NCBI GenBank assembly: GCA_947179195.1
Contig: CAMXAS010000003.1
Span: 1-33,863 of the forward strand
Direction of reading: 5' to 3'
DNA from: an uncultured Bacteroidales bacterium
GTDB lineage: Bacteria; Bacteroidota; Bacteroidia; Bacteroidales; P3
Length of the DNA: 33,863 bases
The notes beneath the pieces were generated by a model. The model made no database searches. It was not told where the DNA came from and was given only the letters and a program-made list of their open reading frames with translations. Shown piece by piece: positions 1 through 8,497 of the stretch (positions within the stretch are counted from its first letter, which is position 1; each line of letters begins with the position of its first letter). Position numbers and translations under genes: made by a program.

Positions 1-1
1 C

Positions 2-1681
2 ATGCTGCGCGAAGTTTTGCGGACGCGCAAGCAGACACTGCCCGACCCCAAGGTGTTGGGCAGCGCGGGCAGTTTTTTCGCGAATCCGGTGGTGCCGGCC
101 CTGCATTACGAGCGTTTGAAGGCCGAATACGCCGGTTTGCCGGGGCATCCCGTGGCGCAGGGTGTCAAGATTCCGGCCGCCTGGCTCATCGAACAATGCG
201 GTTGGAAAGGCTATCGGGACGGCGATGCGGGTGTCTATGAAGGCCAGCCGCTCGTCTTAGTCAATCACGGCATGGCCACCGGCGCCGAGATATGGGCGTT
301 GGCCGGCCGCATAGGCGACAGCGTGGAAAAGAAGTTCGGCATCCGCTTGCAGGCGGAAGTCTGTCTTTACGGGACGGAAGAAGATAAACGGCAGTTGCAT
401 TATCAGGCCGTGTTGGACAGGATGTTCCACAGCCTGCCGATGTTCCAGCGCATCGGGGCGGCGGCCTACAAGGCCGACCTATCCAATACGGAGAAGATGA
501 TGGAGGCTTTGAACCATCCGTACCGGCGGTTCAAGTCCGTCCATGTGGCGGGGACGAACGGCAAGGGCTCCTGCTCGCATCTGCTGGCCGCCGTCTTTCA
601 GGCGGCGGGCTACAAGACCGGGCTTTACACCTCGCCGCACCTGAAGGATTTCAGGGAGCGTATCCGCATCAACGGCGAGATGATTCCCCAAGAGCGCGTC
701 ATCGCGTTCTATGAGGCCAACGCGCCCTTGTTCGAACGCATCAAGGCCTCGTTCTTCGAAATGACGGTGGCGATGGCGTTCGATTATTTCGCACGGGAGC
801 ACGTGGAAATCGCGGTGATAGAAGTTGGCATGGGCGGCCGGCTCGATTCGACGAACGTCATCACGCCCGAACTGTCGGTCATCACGAACATCAGCCCGGA
901 CCATATGCAGTTCCTGGGCGATACGTTGGCGAAAATCGCTGAAGAGAAAGCCGGCATCATCAAACCGGAGGTACCGGTCGTCATCGGTGAGACACAGGCG
1001 CAGACGTCGCCGGTGTTCCAGAAGAAGGCGGCCGCGTGCGGCAGTCCGATTGTGTTCGCCGACACCGTGTTTACCGCGCGTCTGAAAGAAGATACGCCCG
1101 AGGGGCTGCACGTGGATGTGGCCAAGCACGGCAGTCCGTATATGGCGGATTTGGTTTGCGCGTTGCGCGGATCGTCCTACCAGTTGAAGAACATCGCGAC
1201 GGTGCTGGCCGCGGTGGAGCGGTTGAAGGAGAAATACACGCTCGGCGAGACGGATATCAGGAACGGCTTCCGGCAGGTTATGGAAACGACGGGCTTGCGC
1301 GGCCGCTGGCAGCAGATCGGCCAAAAGCCGGATGTGTTCGTCGATACGGGACATAACGAAGGCGGCGTGGCCTTGGTCATGGAAATGATAGCCAAACGGC
1401 GGTTCAAACATCTGCGCATCGTTTGGGGCATGGTGCGGGACAAGGATATCTCTCACGTCATGGCCCTGTTGCCGAAGGAGGCGACCTATTATTTCTGCGC
1501 CGCGGACATCGAGCGCGCGTTGCCGGCCAAGGATATGGCGGCGCAGGGGGCGGCCTTCTCGTTGCAGGGCAAAGCCTACGCCTCGGTATGGGCGGCCTTG
1601 CGGGCGGCTAAGGCGGAGGCGGAACCGGACGATTTGATTTATGTGGGCGGCAGTACGTTTGTGGTGGCGGAAGTGTTGTAA
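2..1681 (+). CDS. murB/folC: MurB (C-terminal part)-FolC fusion: UDP-N-acetylenolpyruvoylglucosamine reductase / folylpolyglutamate-dihydrofolate synthase, 5' partial
   Basis: The gene runs in from upstream; the visible 559 residues are the end of one protein. Residues 1-124 match the C-terminal third of MurB, which reduces UDP-GlcNAc-enolpyruvate in peptidoglycan synthesis. They include LPDPK, GSAGSFF (Ser24, the expected catalytic proton donor), the LIEQCGWKG block and the terminal catalytic Glu (Glu119 in QAEVCLYG). Residues from about 132 to 559 are a full-length FolC, which adds glutamate to dihydropteroate and folates in the cytoplasm. It has SLPMFQRIGAAAYK, the P-loop GTNGKGS (184-190), GMGGRLDSTN (276-285), ISPDHMQFLG and DTGHN (448-452). 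No stop separates the halves. A TTG at 395 would be the natural FolC start if they were separate. One frame over, TAA at 385-387 would end MurB almost at the expected place, so the fusion could result from a single indel. The first ATG in the window (2) is internal to MurB and is not a start. yfcC follows after 24 bases. Confidence 0.88.
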   Translation: MLREVLRTRKQTLPDPKVLGSAGSFFANPVVPALHYERLKAEYAGLPGHPVAQGVKIPAAWLIEQCGWKGYRDGDAGVYEGQPLVLVNHGMATGAEIWALAGRIGDSVEKKFGIRLQAEVCLYGTEEDKRQLHYQAVLDRMFHSLPMFQRIGAAAYKADLSNTEKMMEALNHPYRRFKSVHVAGTNGKGSCSHLLAAVFQAAGYKTGLYTSPHLKDFRERIRINGEMIPQERVIAFYEANAPLFERIKASFFEMTVAMAFDYFAREHVEIAVIEVGMGGRLDSTNVITPELSVITNISPDHMQFLGDTLAKIAEEKAGIIKPEVPVVIGETQAQTSPVFQKKAAACGSPIVFADTVFTARLKEDTPEGLHVDVAKHGSPYMADLVCALRGSSYQLKNIATVLAAVERLKEKYTLGETDIRNGFRQVMETTGLRGRWQQIGQKPDVFVDTGHNEGGVALVMEMIAKRRFKHLRIVWGMVRDKDISHVMALLPKEATYYFCAADIERALPAKDMAAQGAAFSLQGKAYASVWAALRAAKAEAEPDDLIYVGGSTFVVAEVL

Positions 1682-1705
1682 AAAGCATATAAAGGAAAGC
1701 GGACG

Positions 1706-3322
1706 ATGTTGAAGAAAATGCCGGATACCATCGTATTGGTATTCTACATGGTGCTGACGGCGGCGGCGCTGACATGGGTGGTGCCGAGCGGCGAGTATGT
1801 GCGCGAATGGACGGAAGTGGACGGCCAGATGAAAGAGGTGGTCGTGGACGATTCGTTCCATTATGTGGAGCGTGCGCCGCAACTGTTCAGCGTGTTCTTC
1901 GCGCTGATGAAAGGCTTTGTCGATAAGGCCGACATCATCGTCTTCGTCTTGATTGTGGGCGGCGCGTTTTGGATACTCAACGGTACGGGGGCCATCGACC
2001 GGGGTGTCAAAGCGTTTGTGCGGCGGTTGCGGCGCAGGGAGCGCAAGGGCGGCTGGTGGACGGTGGACGATACGGTGCTGACGCTGATTATGGTCGTATT
2101 CAGCTTGTTCGGCGCGGTGTTCGGCATGAGCGAGGAGACGCTGGCGTTTATCCTGATTTTTGTGCCGATGGCGATTTCGATGGGCTATGACTCGATTGTG
2201 GGCGTAAGTATCAGTTATTTGGCCGCCCATGTCGGGTTTGCGGGCGCGATGCTGAATCCGTTTACGGTGGGCGTGGCGCAGGGCTTGGCCGGTCTGCCGC
2301 TGTTTTCGGGCGTGGAGTACCGGTTCCTGTGCTGGCTCGTGTTGACGGCGGCGGCCGTGGCCGTCGTCTTGGCCTATGCCCGCAAGTTGCGGAAAGACCC
2401 GACGGTTTCGCCCATGTACCGATTGGATGACTTTTGGCGGCGCGGCGCGGAAGCGGCCGTGTCGGAAGGGCTGGCGGACACGGCCGCCGCGGGCGTATTG
2501 ACATCGGCCGTGCGTCGCCGGTATATTGTATATATTGTGCTGGCGGTGACGCAGGTCGTCATGGCCTGTCTGTATCCGATGGCGGCCTTCGATTTGTTCG
2601 GACGGACGTTCCAGTTGCCGGTGCTACCGTGTATCGCGGGGCTGTTCGTGCTGTGCGGCGGCTATGCGGCGCACCGTTCTTCGGCGGCCTTTTCGATGGG
2701 GCTGTTGCTGTTCACGATTCTCTATTTGGTGGTGGGCGTGCTGTGTTACGCCTGGTATATGACCGAAATCGCCGGCCTGTTCTTCGCGATGGGCTTGGCC
2801 GCCGGCTTGGCGTCGGGTTTGGGCATGAATCCGCTCATGCGGCGGTTCATGGAAGGCGTCAAGGATATGTTGGAACCGGCCATGATTATCGGCCTGGCCA
2901 GCGGCATCATCTTCATCCTGCGGGAAGGCAAGATTATCGATACGTTGCTCTACAGCGTCTCTTACGCGATGTCCGAAGCCGGCGAGGTGGCGTCCTTGGC
3001 AGGGATGTATCTGTTCCAGACGCTGTTGAACGTCGTCATGCCGTCCGGTTCGGCCAAGGCCGCGCTGACGATGCCGATTATGGCGCCCCTGTCCGACTTG
3101 TTGCATATCTCGCGGCAGACCACGGTGCTGGCGTTCCAGTTCGGCGACGGTTTCACGAACATGATTACCCCGACCTCGGGCATCCTTATGGGCGTGTTGG
3201 GCGCGGCCCGCATCCCTTATACGGTTTGGCTGAAGTGGGTCTATAAATTCATCCTGTTTTGCATCGGGCTGGGCTTTTTATTGCTCCTGCCCACATTATA
3301 TTTTACGTTTAATGGATTTTAA
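1706..3322 (+). CDS. YfcC-family (COG1288) membrane transporter, possible basic amino acid exchanger
   Basis: A 538-residue polytopic inner-membrane protein with about a dozen hydrophobic segments. Family-typical motifs are visible: FGMSEE near residue 139, NPFTVGVAQ near 185, a C-terminal MPSGSAKAALTMP block and FGDGFTNMITPTSG. These are the paired re-entrant or discontinuous helix signatures of the YfcC/DcuC-like ion transporter superfamily. Members are annotated as C4-dicarboxylate carriers or, in arginine deiminase loci of Gram-positive bacteria, as arginine/ornithine antiporters. The substrate cannot be read from the sequence. The ATG at 1706 is preceded by a purine-rich AAAGGAAAG (about 1692-1700), a reasonable ribosome binding site. 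It lies 24 bases after folC and about 10 bases before the preferred lysC start, so the three genes are probably co-transcribed. A long loop between the two halves (about 225-270) is rich in charged residues and Ala. Confidence 0.85.
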   Translation: MLKKMPDTIVLVFYMVLTAAALTWVVPSGEYVREWTEVDGQMKEVVVDDSFHYVERAPQLFSVFFALMKGFVDKADIIVFVLIVGGAFWILNGTGAIDRGVKAFVRRLRRRERKGGWWTVDDTVLTLIMVVFSLFGAVFGMSEETLAFILIFVPMAISMGYDSIVGVSISYLAAHVGFAGAMLNPFTVGVAQGLAGLPLFSGVEYRFLCWLVLTAAAVAVVLAYARKLRKDPTVSPMYRLDDFWRRGAEAAVSEGLADTAAAGVLTSAVRRRYIVYIVLAVTQVVMACLYPMAAFDLFGRTFQLPVLPCIAGLFVLCGGYAAHRSSAAFSMGLLLFTILYLVVGVLCYAWYMTEIAGLFFAMGLAAGLASGLGMNPLMRRFMEGVKDMLEPAMIIGLASGIIFILREGKIIDTLLYSVSYAMSEAGEVASLAGMYLFQTLLNVVMPSGSAKAALTMPIMAPLSDLLHISRQTTVLAFQFGDGFTNMITPTSGILMGVLGAARIPYTVWLKWVYKFILFCIGLGFLLLLPTLYFTFNGF

Positions 3323-3332
3323 TACACGAGAC

Positions 3333-4610
3333 ATGGAAGTCTATAAATTCGGCGGCGCCTCGGTCAAGGGGGCGGAAGCCGTCCGCCATGTGGCGCAGAT
3401 TTTAGCTAAGGAACAAGGCCCGAAAGTATTGGTGTTTTCGGCCATGGGTAAGACGACGAATGCGTTGGAGGCCCTGTTGAACGCGTTTTTCCGTCAGGAA
3501 CCCGACCGGGCGGAGGCGTTCAAGAAACTGATGACCGACCATATCGCCATCTTTCAGGCGTTGTTTACGCCGGATACCGAACGTTACGCACTGGTGCAAG
3601 GCCTGTTGCGGGAACGTTTCGAACAGTTGTACCAGCGTTTGCTGGAAGCGGCGGTGTTGCCTTACGACCAAGCCTACGACCAGATTGTGTCCTATGGAGA
3701 GCGTCTTTCCACGCTGCTGATTGTGAATTATCTGCAGGAGAACGGCTTGCCGGTCGAGATGATTGACGCGGCCGATTTGATTCGGACCGACAGCCGCTTC
3801 CGCGAGGCCAACGTGCAATGGGAAACGACGGTGAAGCAGATACGGGCGGCCGTGTTGCCGCTGTTGGAACAAGGCAAATGGGTGTTGACGCAGGGCTTTA
3901 TCGGCGGCGACGGACAGGGGCATACGACGACCTTGGGCCGGGAAGGCTCCGACTATTCGGCCGCGATACTGGCGCACAGCATCGACGCGCGGCAGATGAC
4001 GATTTGGAAAGACGTGCCGGGCGTACTCAACGCCGACCCCAAGTATTTCTCCAATACGTGCAAGCTGGCGCATATCTCGTACAGCGATGCCACCGAATTG
4101 GCCTATTTCGGCGCCAGCGTCATCCACCCGAAGACCATCAAGCCGTTGCAGAACAAGCATATCCCGCTCTACGTGCGTTCGTTCATCCAACCCGATGAAC
4201 CCGGTACGTGGGTCGGTTTGGATGATGTGGAGAATACGGTCGTGCCGTCCTATATCTTCAAGCCGAATCAGATTCTGCTGTCGGTATATCCCAAGGATTT
4301 CTCGTTCATAGAGGAAATAGGGCTGGCGCGGATCTTCGATTTGTTGGCGCGGTACGGCATGAAGGTCAATCTGATGCAGAACTCCGCGCTGAGTTTCTCC
4401 CTGTGTCTGGATGGGGCCAAAGGCCGTTTCCCCGATTTGTTGGGCGCCCTGTCGGCGGAATTCGACTGCGTCTATAACGAAGGCATGGATTTGGTGACGA
4501 TCCGTCATTATACGCCGGCGGTCGTCGAACAGATCGTGGCCGGTCGCGCCGTATTGCTCGAACAGCGGACGCGGCATACCGTCCAGTTGGTCGTGGCGCG
4601 CAAGGCTTAG
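3333..4610 (+). CDS. lysC: Aspartate kinase, monofunctional
   Basis: Phosphorylates aspartate, the first step to lysine/diaminopimelate, threonine and methionine. The N-terminus MEVYKFGGASVKGAEAV carries the amino acid kinase signature KFGGAS. Further on come the SYGERLS motif, TLGREGSDYSAA (substrate loop), IWKDVPGVLNADPK (nucleotide site) and ATELAYFGASVIHPKT. The C-terminal 130 or so residues look like a reduced ACT-type regulatory region, and there is no homoserine dehydrogenase domain. The ATG at 3333 is preferred because the family begins M-x-V-Y-K-F-G-G. An in-frame ATG at 3312 would add seven residues and overlap the end of the upstream transporter gene by 11 bases, and it cannot be excluded. 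Its stop (TAG, 4608-4610) overlaps the stop of the converging lipoprotein gene. Confidence 0.93.
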   Translation: MEVYKFGGASVKGAEAVRHVAQILAKEQGPKVLVFSAMGKTTNALEALLNAFFRQEPDRAEAFKKLMTDHIAIFQALFTPDTERYALVQGLLRERFEQLYQRLLEAAVLPYDQAYDQIVSYGERLSTLLIVNYLQENGLPVEMIDAADLIRTDSRFREANVQWETTVKQIRAAVLPLLEQGKWVLTQGFIGGDGQGHTTTLGREGSDYSAAILAHSIDARQMTIWKDVPGVLNADPKYFSNTCKLAHISYSDATELAYFGASVIHPKTIKPLQNKHIPLYVRSFIQPDEPGTWVGLDDVENTVVPSYIFKPNQILLSVYPKDFSFIEEIGLARIFDLLARYGMKVNLMQNSALSFSLCLDGAKGRFPDLLGALSAEFDCVYNEGMDLVTIRHYTPAVVEQIVAGRAVLLEQRTRHTVQLVVARKA

Positions 4611-6145
4611 TCCAACGGCTGGTATTCGTAAGCGCCGAGCGTCGGTACGAGCGGGCGGGCAAAGCCCGTGATGTCGCTCTCCGCCACGCCCGAAACGGCG
4701 GCCGGGCTCCCTTTCCGGAAGGCGCCCGACGTGGTGTCGGCGATGCGGAAATCCGTCCGGTTGTATTGGATGTCGTGGAATTTCGGATCTAAATTAATCG
4801 CGCAGGCGGAAAATTTGTCGAGTTCGCCGATAGATGCCGTATTGCGTTGGCGTATCAGGCAGTGGTCGAAAGCGCAAGGGGCGTTCTGCTCGTCTTGGAT
4901 GCCGAGGTAGAGTTGGTCGGAAGAACTGCCGTAGAAGATGCTGTTGATGAAGCGGCAGTTCGAAAAGTCCAAGGTCGCGCCCGCCTGTTTCCCGTCCAGC
5001 ATTTCCAAACTGTAACCGTTGTACGAAGAACTGTGGAACGTGCAATGCGTGAATTTATAACTGCCGCCGCGTTGCAACGAGACCGCCTTGTCGCATTGGC
5101 CGATGACGAGATTGGTGCCCTCTATGGCGTTCCGGTAGGCGACGAGGCCATAGTTGGTCATATTCGTAATCCGCGTGTTTTCGATGGTGAGGCCGAGGTT
5201 ATGCACGGTGGCCGTGGTGGAGGAATCGAGCCAAATGCCGCTTGAACCGTCTTGGATGATGGCGTATCGGATGCTGTGGTCGCCGCTTTCGGCATCCAGC
5301 CAGATGTGCCCCCATTGGCCGGGCTCGTTGCGGTAGTTCGTGTCCAAGTGGAGCCCGCCGAACCGCACGGGATTTTCGAGCGTGCCGTCAATGCGCAGGC
5401 TGCCGCCTTGCTGTACCCAAATGCCGGCGTCCGTGCCGAAATGCAGGCGGGCGCCCGCCGGAATATTCAACGTGACGCCTTCCGGTACCGTCAGATAGCC
5501 GAAAATGGCATAGGGCTTTTCGGCGGTGATGATGGAATCGGGCGACCAAATGAAATAGCGGATATATTGCGTATCGACGCCGCCCGGCTGTTCGGTGCTA
5601 GGGTAGGGGCGCGCGTAAACGCGGTCGGGATGCCAATAGTGGGCGTCCTGTCCGTAGGCGTAGAGATAAACCGATTGCGAGGATTTACTTTCGGCGATGT
5701 CGCATTGGAAATAGGCGTCCACGATGAACGGCTGGTTCTGCCCTGACAGATGGACGCCGCTACGGATAAACGCGAAGACGCTGTCTTTGGCACCGATGAC
5801 CAAATCGCGGATCTCCGTCGAGGTGTCGCCGTTGACCGTGAAGCGGAACGATTCCGAACCGTAGCCGCTTTCGCCCCGCCGGATATAGATGCGGGCGATT
5901 TTGACCGGTTTTTTGCCGGGGTTGTATATCGTGAACCGTTTGACCGGCTCGTTGAGCGTGGAAAGCACCGTATCGAAACAAACGGTGTCGGCTGAGAAAC
6001 GGAGCGGATTGCTACCGGTTTCAAAGTCCGTCGGCTCCTTGCGGCAGGAAACGGCGAAGCATTCGAGCAGCAGGAACAAGCCGACCCACAGCCACAGGCC
6101 GTGGCGGACGGACGGTATCCAACGGTGCGTATCGGATTTAGGCAT
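4607..6145 (-). CDS. Right-handed beta-helix lipoprotein
   Basis: A 512-residue predicted lipoprotein. The start is basic, followed by a hydrophobic stretch (LWLWVGLFLLLECFA) and a lipobox-like AVSC, giving the acylated Cys at about residue 35. Mature residues about 45-150 look like a beta-sandwich region (RFTIYNPGKKPVKIARIYI). From about residue 215 onward there are repeated short beta-helix rungs with ENTRITNMTNYGL-, FTHCTFHSS- and FSNCRFINSIFYGSS-like turns, typical of PbH1 repeats. The C-terminal DPKFHD...DFRIADTTSGAFRKGSPA...LGAYEY is the ending usual in Bacteroidota beta-helix proteins. The likely location is the outer membrane, and the function is unknown. The ATG at 6145 overlaps the response regulator's 3' end by 8 bases, suggesting translational coupling. 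A GTG at 6154 gives three more residues and is less likely. It is the last gene of the kinase-regulator unit. Confidence 0.82.
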   Translation of the reverse strand: MPKSDTHRWIPSVRHGLWLWVGLFLLLECFAVSCRKEPTDFETGSNPLRFSADTVCFDTVLSTLNEPVKRFTIYNPGKKPVKIARIYIRRGESGYGSESFRFTVNGDTSTEIRDLVIGAKDSVFAFIRSGVHLSGQNQPFIVDAYFQCDIAESKSSQSVYLYAYGQDAHYWHPDRVYARPYPSTEQPGGVDTQYIRYFIWSPDSIITAEKPYAIFGYLTVPEGVTLNIPAGARLHFGTDAGIWVQQGGSLRIDGTLENPVRFGGLHLDTNYRNEPGQWGHIWLDAESGDHSIRYAIIQDGSSGIWLDSSTTATVHNLGLTIENTRITNMTNYGLVAYRNAIEGTNLVIGQCDKAVSLQRGGSYKFTHCTFHSSSYNGYSLEMLDGKQAGATLDFSNCRFINSIFYGSSSDQLYLGIQDEQNAPCAFDHCLIRQRNTASIGELDKFSACAINLDPKFHDIQYNRTDFRIADTTSGAFRKGSPAAVSGVAESDITGFARPLVPTLGAYEYQPLD

Positions 6146-6863
6146 TGGGTTCACGATGAATCAACAGTTTGAATCCGACCCCGTGTACGTTCAGGATTTC
6201 GGAAGTGGAGTGTTCTTTGAGCAAACGTCTTAGTTTTGCTATATATACATCCATGCTGCGGGCGTTGAAATAGTTGTCGCTATGCCATATCTTGACAAGC
6301 GCCTCGCCGCGTTCCACCACCTGGCCTTCGCGCAGGCAGAGCGCGAGCAGCAGTTCCGATTCCTTGGACGTCAGCCCGATTTGCTGCGCATCGTTGAACA
6401 GCATCTGTTTCGTGTAGTCGAAGCGGATGTTGCCCAAATCGAAAATCTGTTCCTTTTGCGGCGCGGGCTGAAGCGCCATGCGGCGCGAGATGGCCTGAAT
6501 CCGCAACAGGAGTTCGTCCATGCTGAACGGCTTGGTCAGATAGTCGTCGCCGCCCACCTGAAAGCCTTTCAAACGGTCGGCCTCCAACGTCTTGGCCGTC
6601 AGGAACAGGATGGGGATATTGGCGTCTTTCTTGCGGATGTCCTTGGCTAAGGAGAAACCGTCCTTGACCGGCATCATGACATCGGTGATGCAGAAGTTGT
6701 AGCCGCCGTCCAAAAACGCTTTCAAGGCCTCTTCGCCATTGGTGAACAGGCCGACCGCAAACCCTTTGTTTTCCAAATAGGATTTGAGGAAGCCGCCCAA
6801 ATTCGTGTCGTCCTCGGCTAAGAGAATCGTCAAGGTCGGTTTGTCGGACTGCAGTTTATTCAT
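6138..6863 (-). CDS. rprY: OmpR/PhoB-family response regulator, RprY-like
   Basis: A 241-residue regulator. The receiver domain (about 10-128) has the acidic pocket AEDD (Asp18/Asp19), phosphoacceptor Asp61 in ITDVMMP, the switch Thr89 in FLTAKT and Lys111 in YLTKPFS. A winged-helix DNA-binding domain occupies about 140-238, with TSKESELLLALCLREGQVV and the recognition-helix region SMDVYIAKLRRLL. It strongly resembles RprY of Bacteroides fragilis. The cognate kinase gene lies 17 bases upstream and the lipoprotein gene overlaps its end. A TATATTTG box ends only five bases before the ATG, so an additional leaderless transcript is possible. Confidence 0.93.
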   Translation of the reverse strand: MNKLQSDKPTLTILLAEDDTNLGGFLKSYLENKGFAVGLFTNGEEALKAFLDGGYNFCITDVMMPVKDGFSLAKDIRKKDANIPILFLTAKTLEADRLKGFQVGGDDYLTKPFSMDELLLRIQAISRRMALQPAPQKEQIFDLGNIRFDYTKQMLFNDAQQIGLTSKESELLLALCLREGQVVERGEALVKIWHSDNYFNARSMDVYIAKLRRLLKEHSTSEILNVHGVGFKLLIHREPNA

Positions 6864-6867
6864 ATTG

Positions 6868-6875
6868 CAAATATA
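6868..6875 (-). promoter_or_regulatory. Possible internal -7 box (TATATTTG) directly before the response regulator
   Basis: Read on the minus strand the sequence is TATATTTGCA, matching the Bacteroidota -7 consensus TAnnTTTG with a following C. It lies in the short gap between kinase and regulator genes. The G is five bases from the regulator ATG, so a transcript from here would start at or next to the start codon. I cannot identify a matching -33 element, so it may be chance. Confidence 0.35.
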
Positions 6876-6880
6876 CGCTT

Positions 6881-8461
6881 TTATTCGGATAACGCCGCCG
6901 ATTTAACTACGGTCGGAAACCGCAGGTGAAACACCGAGCCTTTTTTCAGTTCGCTTTCCACCCAAATCTTACCCTTGTGTTGCTCCGTAATGGATTTGAC
7001 GAAACTGAGCCCCAGGCCGAAACCGTAATGCTTTTGGGCGTTGCCGGCCGGCACGCGGTACAGCTTCTCGAAAATCTTGTGCCATTGCTTTTTCGGGATG
7101 CCGATGCCGTTGTCGGCCACCGTGATTTCGATGCCGTCGGGCGTGTCGTGGCTGTCGATTTGGATGAGGGGGGCGCGTTCGCAGTATTTGTTCGCGTTTT
7201 CGATGAGGTTGGTGAACACGCTGATAAGCCGTTCCTTGTCGCCGAAAAACAGCGTGCGCGTCGCCTGCAGGTCGGTCTGAATCCGGCCGCGGTTCAACAT
7301 GATTTGGAAACCGCTGTAATTGATGGCCTGCCGGATGATGTCATGCAGGTCGCATTCCTGACGGTTGAGCTGATAGAACCCCTTTTCGAGCGTCGAAATC
7401 TCTATCATCTGACGGCTGAGCTGTTGCAGGCGTCCGCTTTCATGCTGGACGATATGCAACAGGTTCTGTATCTCCGCCTCGCCGTAATGGATGTCCGGGT
7501 CGCGGAACGACTCGCAGACCAACGAGATGGTGGAAACCGGCGTCTTGATTTCGTGCGTGATATGGTTGATGAAATCGGCCTTTTGTACGGCGAACCGGTG
7601 CTGCTTGATGACGGCGTTCAACGTGTAGGCGAACGCGAACGCCTGCAAGCCGAACAACAACAGCGTCACCAGGCCGAGATACCACATGCGGGAAGCGATG
7701 AACACGGTCTGTTGCGGAAAATCGACCATGAGGAAATAGGCGTCGGGCGACGGGTCGTTCGGAAACAGCGGATAGAAATAGGGGCTTTGCAGCAGGCGGA
7801 CGCCGTAGTCGCGGGAGCGGCGGACAATGAGTTTGGAAAGATCGGTGCTGAAAATGCCCCATTCGAAACTGGTATGGAGGCCTTTGGCGTTCAACTCCCG
7901 CGCGATGAGGCTGTCCACCTCGTAGGGGTTGAGGCGGGCGAGCAGGTTCTGTTCGGGCGTATGCCGCAGGGTTTCGCGCAACAGGTCGTCGAACAGGCGG
8001 CTGTTGAGCAAGAGCAGCGCGCGTTCCTGTTCCATGGCGCGGTAGGTGTGTTGCAGATGGCGGATGTGGGCGGCGGAGGGGCGCACCGGGACGGAGACGG
8101 GTAGCGTGTCCGGCCCGGGTTGCGGGTCGGTCAGCACGAAATTATCCTGCGCATTTTGGCTGAAAGACCGTTCTTCAAACGCGACATCCGGATAAGTCTG
8201 CCGCAGGGCGGCCATGCGCGTGTTGAGCGTGTCGATGCGGCGGATGAGTTCGGTATGCTGCCGGTAACGCAATACGCGTTCGGCGATGTCGCGGCGGTTG
8301 ATTTGGAAGACCACCTCGTCCATCGCCTGGTTGACCGTGTTCTTGAAAATCTGCTCCTGCAGGTGGAACACCTGCAGGGTCCAGTAAATCTGTACGGAGA
8401 TGAAGCCCAGCAGGGCGATGCTCATGGTACAGATGATATAGAACAGCTTTTTCTTGTTCAT
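6881..8461 (-). CDS. rprX: Membrane sensor histidine kinase, RprX-like
   Basis: A 526-residue inner-membrane kinase. Transmembrane helix 1 is at about 5-28. A long periplasmic sensor region (about 30-258) is partly charged and helical. Helix 2 is at about 259-282. Next come the dimerisation/H-box FINHITHEIKTP (phosphoacceptor His303), the N-box NLIENANKY (418-426), G1 DNGIGIP (450-456), the F-box region and G2 GFGLGLSFVK (480-489). It phosphorylates the downstream RprY-like regulator. The reading frame is open to 8500, but the ATG at 8461 is chosen. A TAACTTTG promoter box sits at 8505-8498, so the upstream codons would fall in or before the promoter, and MNKKKLFYIICTMS is a normal cytoplasmic start for an anchored kinase. 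It is divergent from lpxC. The signal sensed is unknown. Confidence 0.92.
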   Translation of the reverse strand: MNKKKLFYIICTMSIALLGFISVQIYWTLQVFHLQEQIFKNTVNQAMDEVVFQINRRDIAERVLRYRQHTELIRRIDTLNTRMAALRQTYPDVAFEERSFSQNAQDNFVLTDPQPGPDTLPVSVPVRPSAAHIRHLQHTYRAMEQERALLLLNSRLFDDLLRETLRHTPEQNLLARLNPYEVDSLIARELNAKGLHTSFEWGIFSTDLSKLIVRRSRDYGVRLLQSPYFYPLFPNDPSPDAYFLMVDFPQQTVFIASRMWYLGLVTLLLFGLQAFAFAYTLNAVIKQHRFAVQKADFINHITHEIKTPVSTISLVCESFRDPDIHYGEAEIQNLLHIVQHESGRLQQLSRQMIEISTLEKGFYQLNRQECDLHDIIRQAINYSGFQIMLNRGRIQTDLQATRTLFFGDKERLISVFTNLIENANKYCERAPLIQIDSHDTPDGIEITVADNGIGIPKKQWHKIFEKLYRVPAGNAQKHYGFGLGLSFVKSITEQHKGKIWVESELKKGSVFHLRFPTVVKSAALSE

Positions 8462-8497
8462 GGCGAGTGACGCTCGGCCGCCGGTGGCCGCTTCGGA

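Noticed and set aside
479-2230. A 583-codon minus-strand frame opposite folC and yfcC
   Set aside because: It is His/Arg-rich, has no domain, spans two well-supported genes and lacks a promoter.
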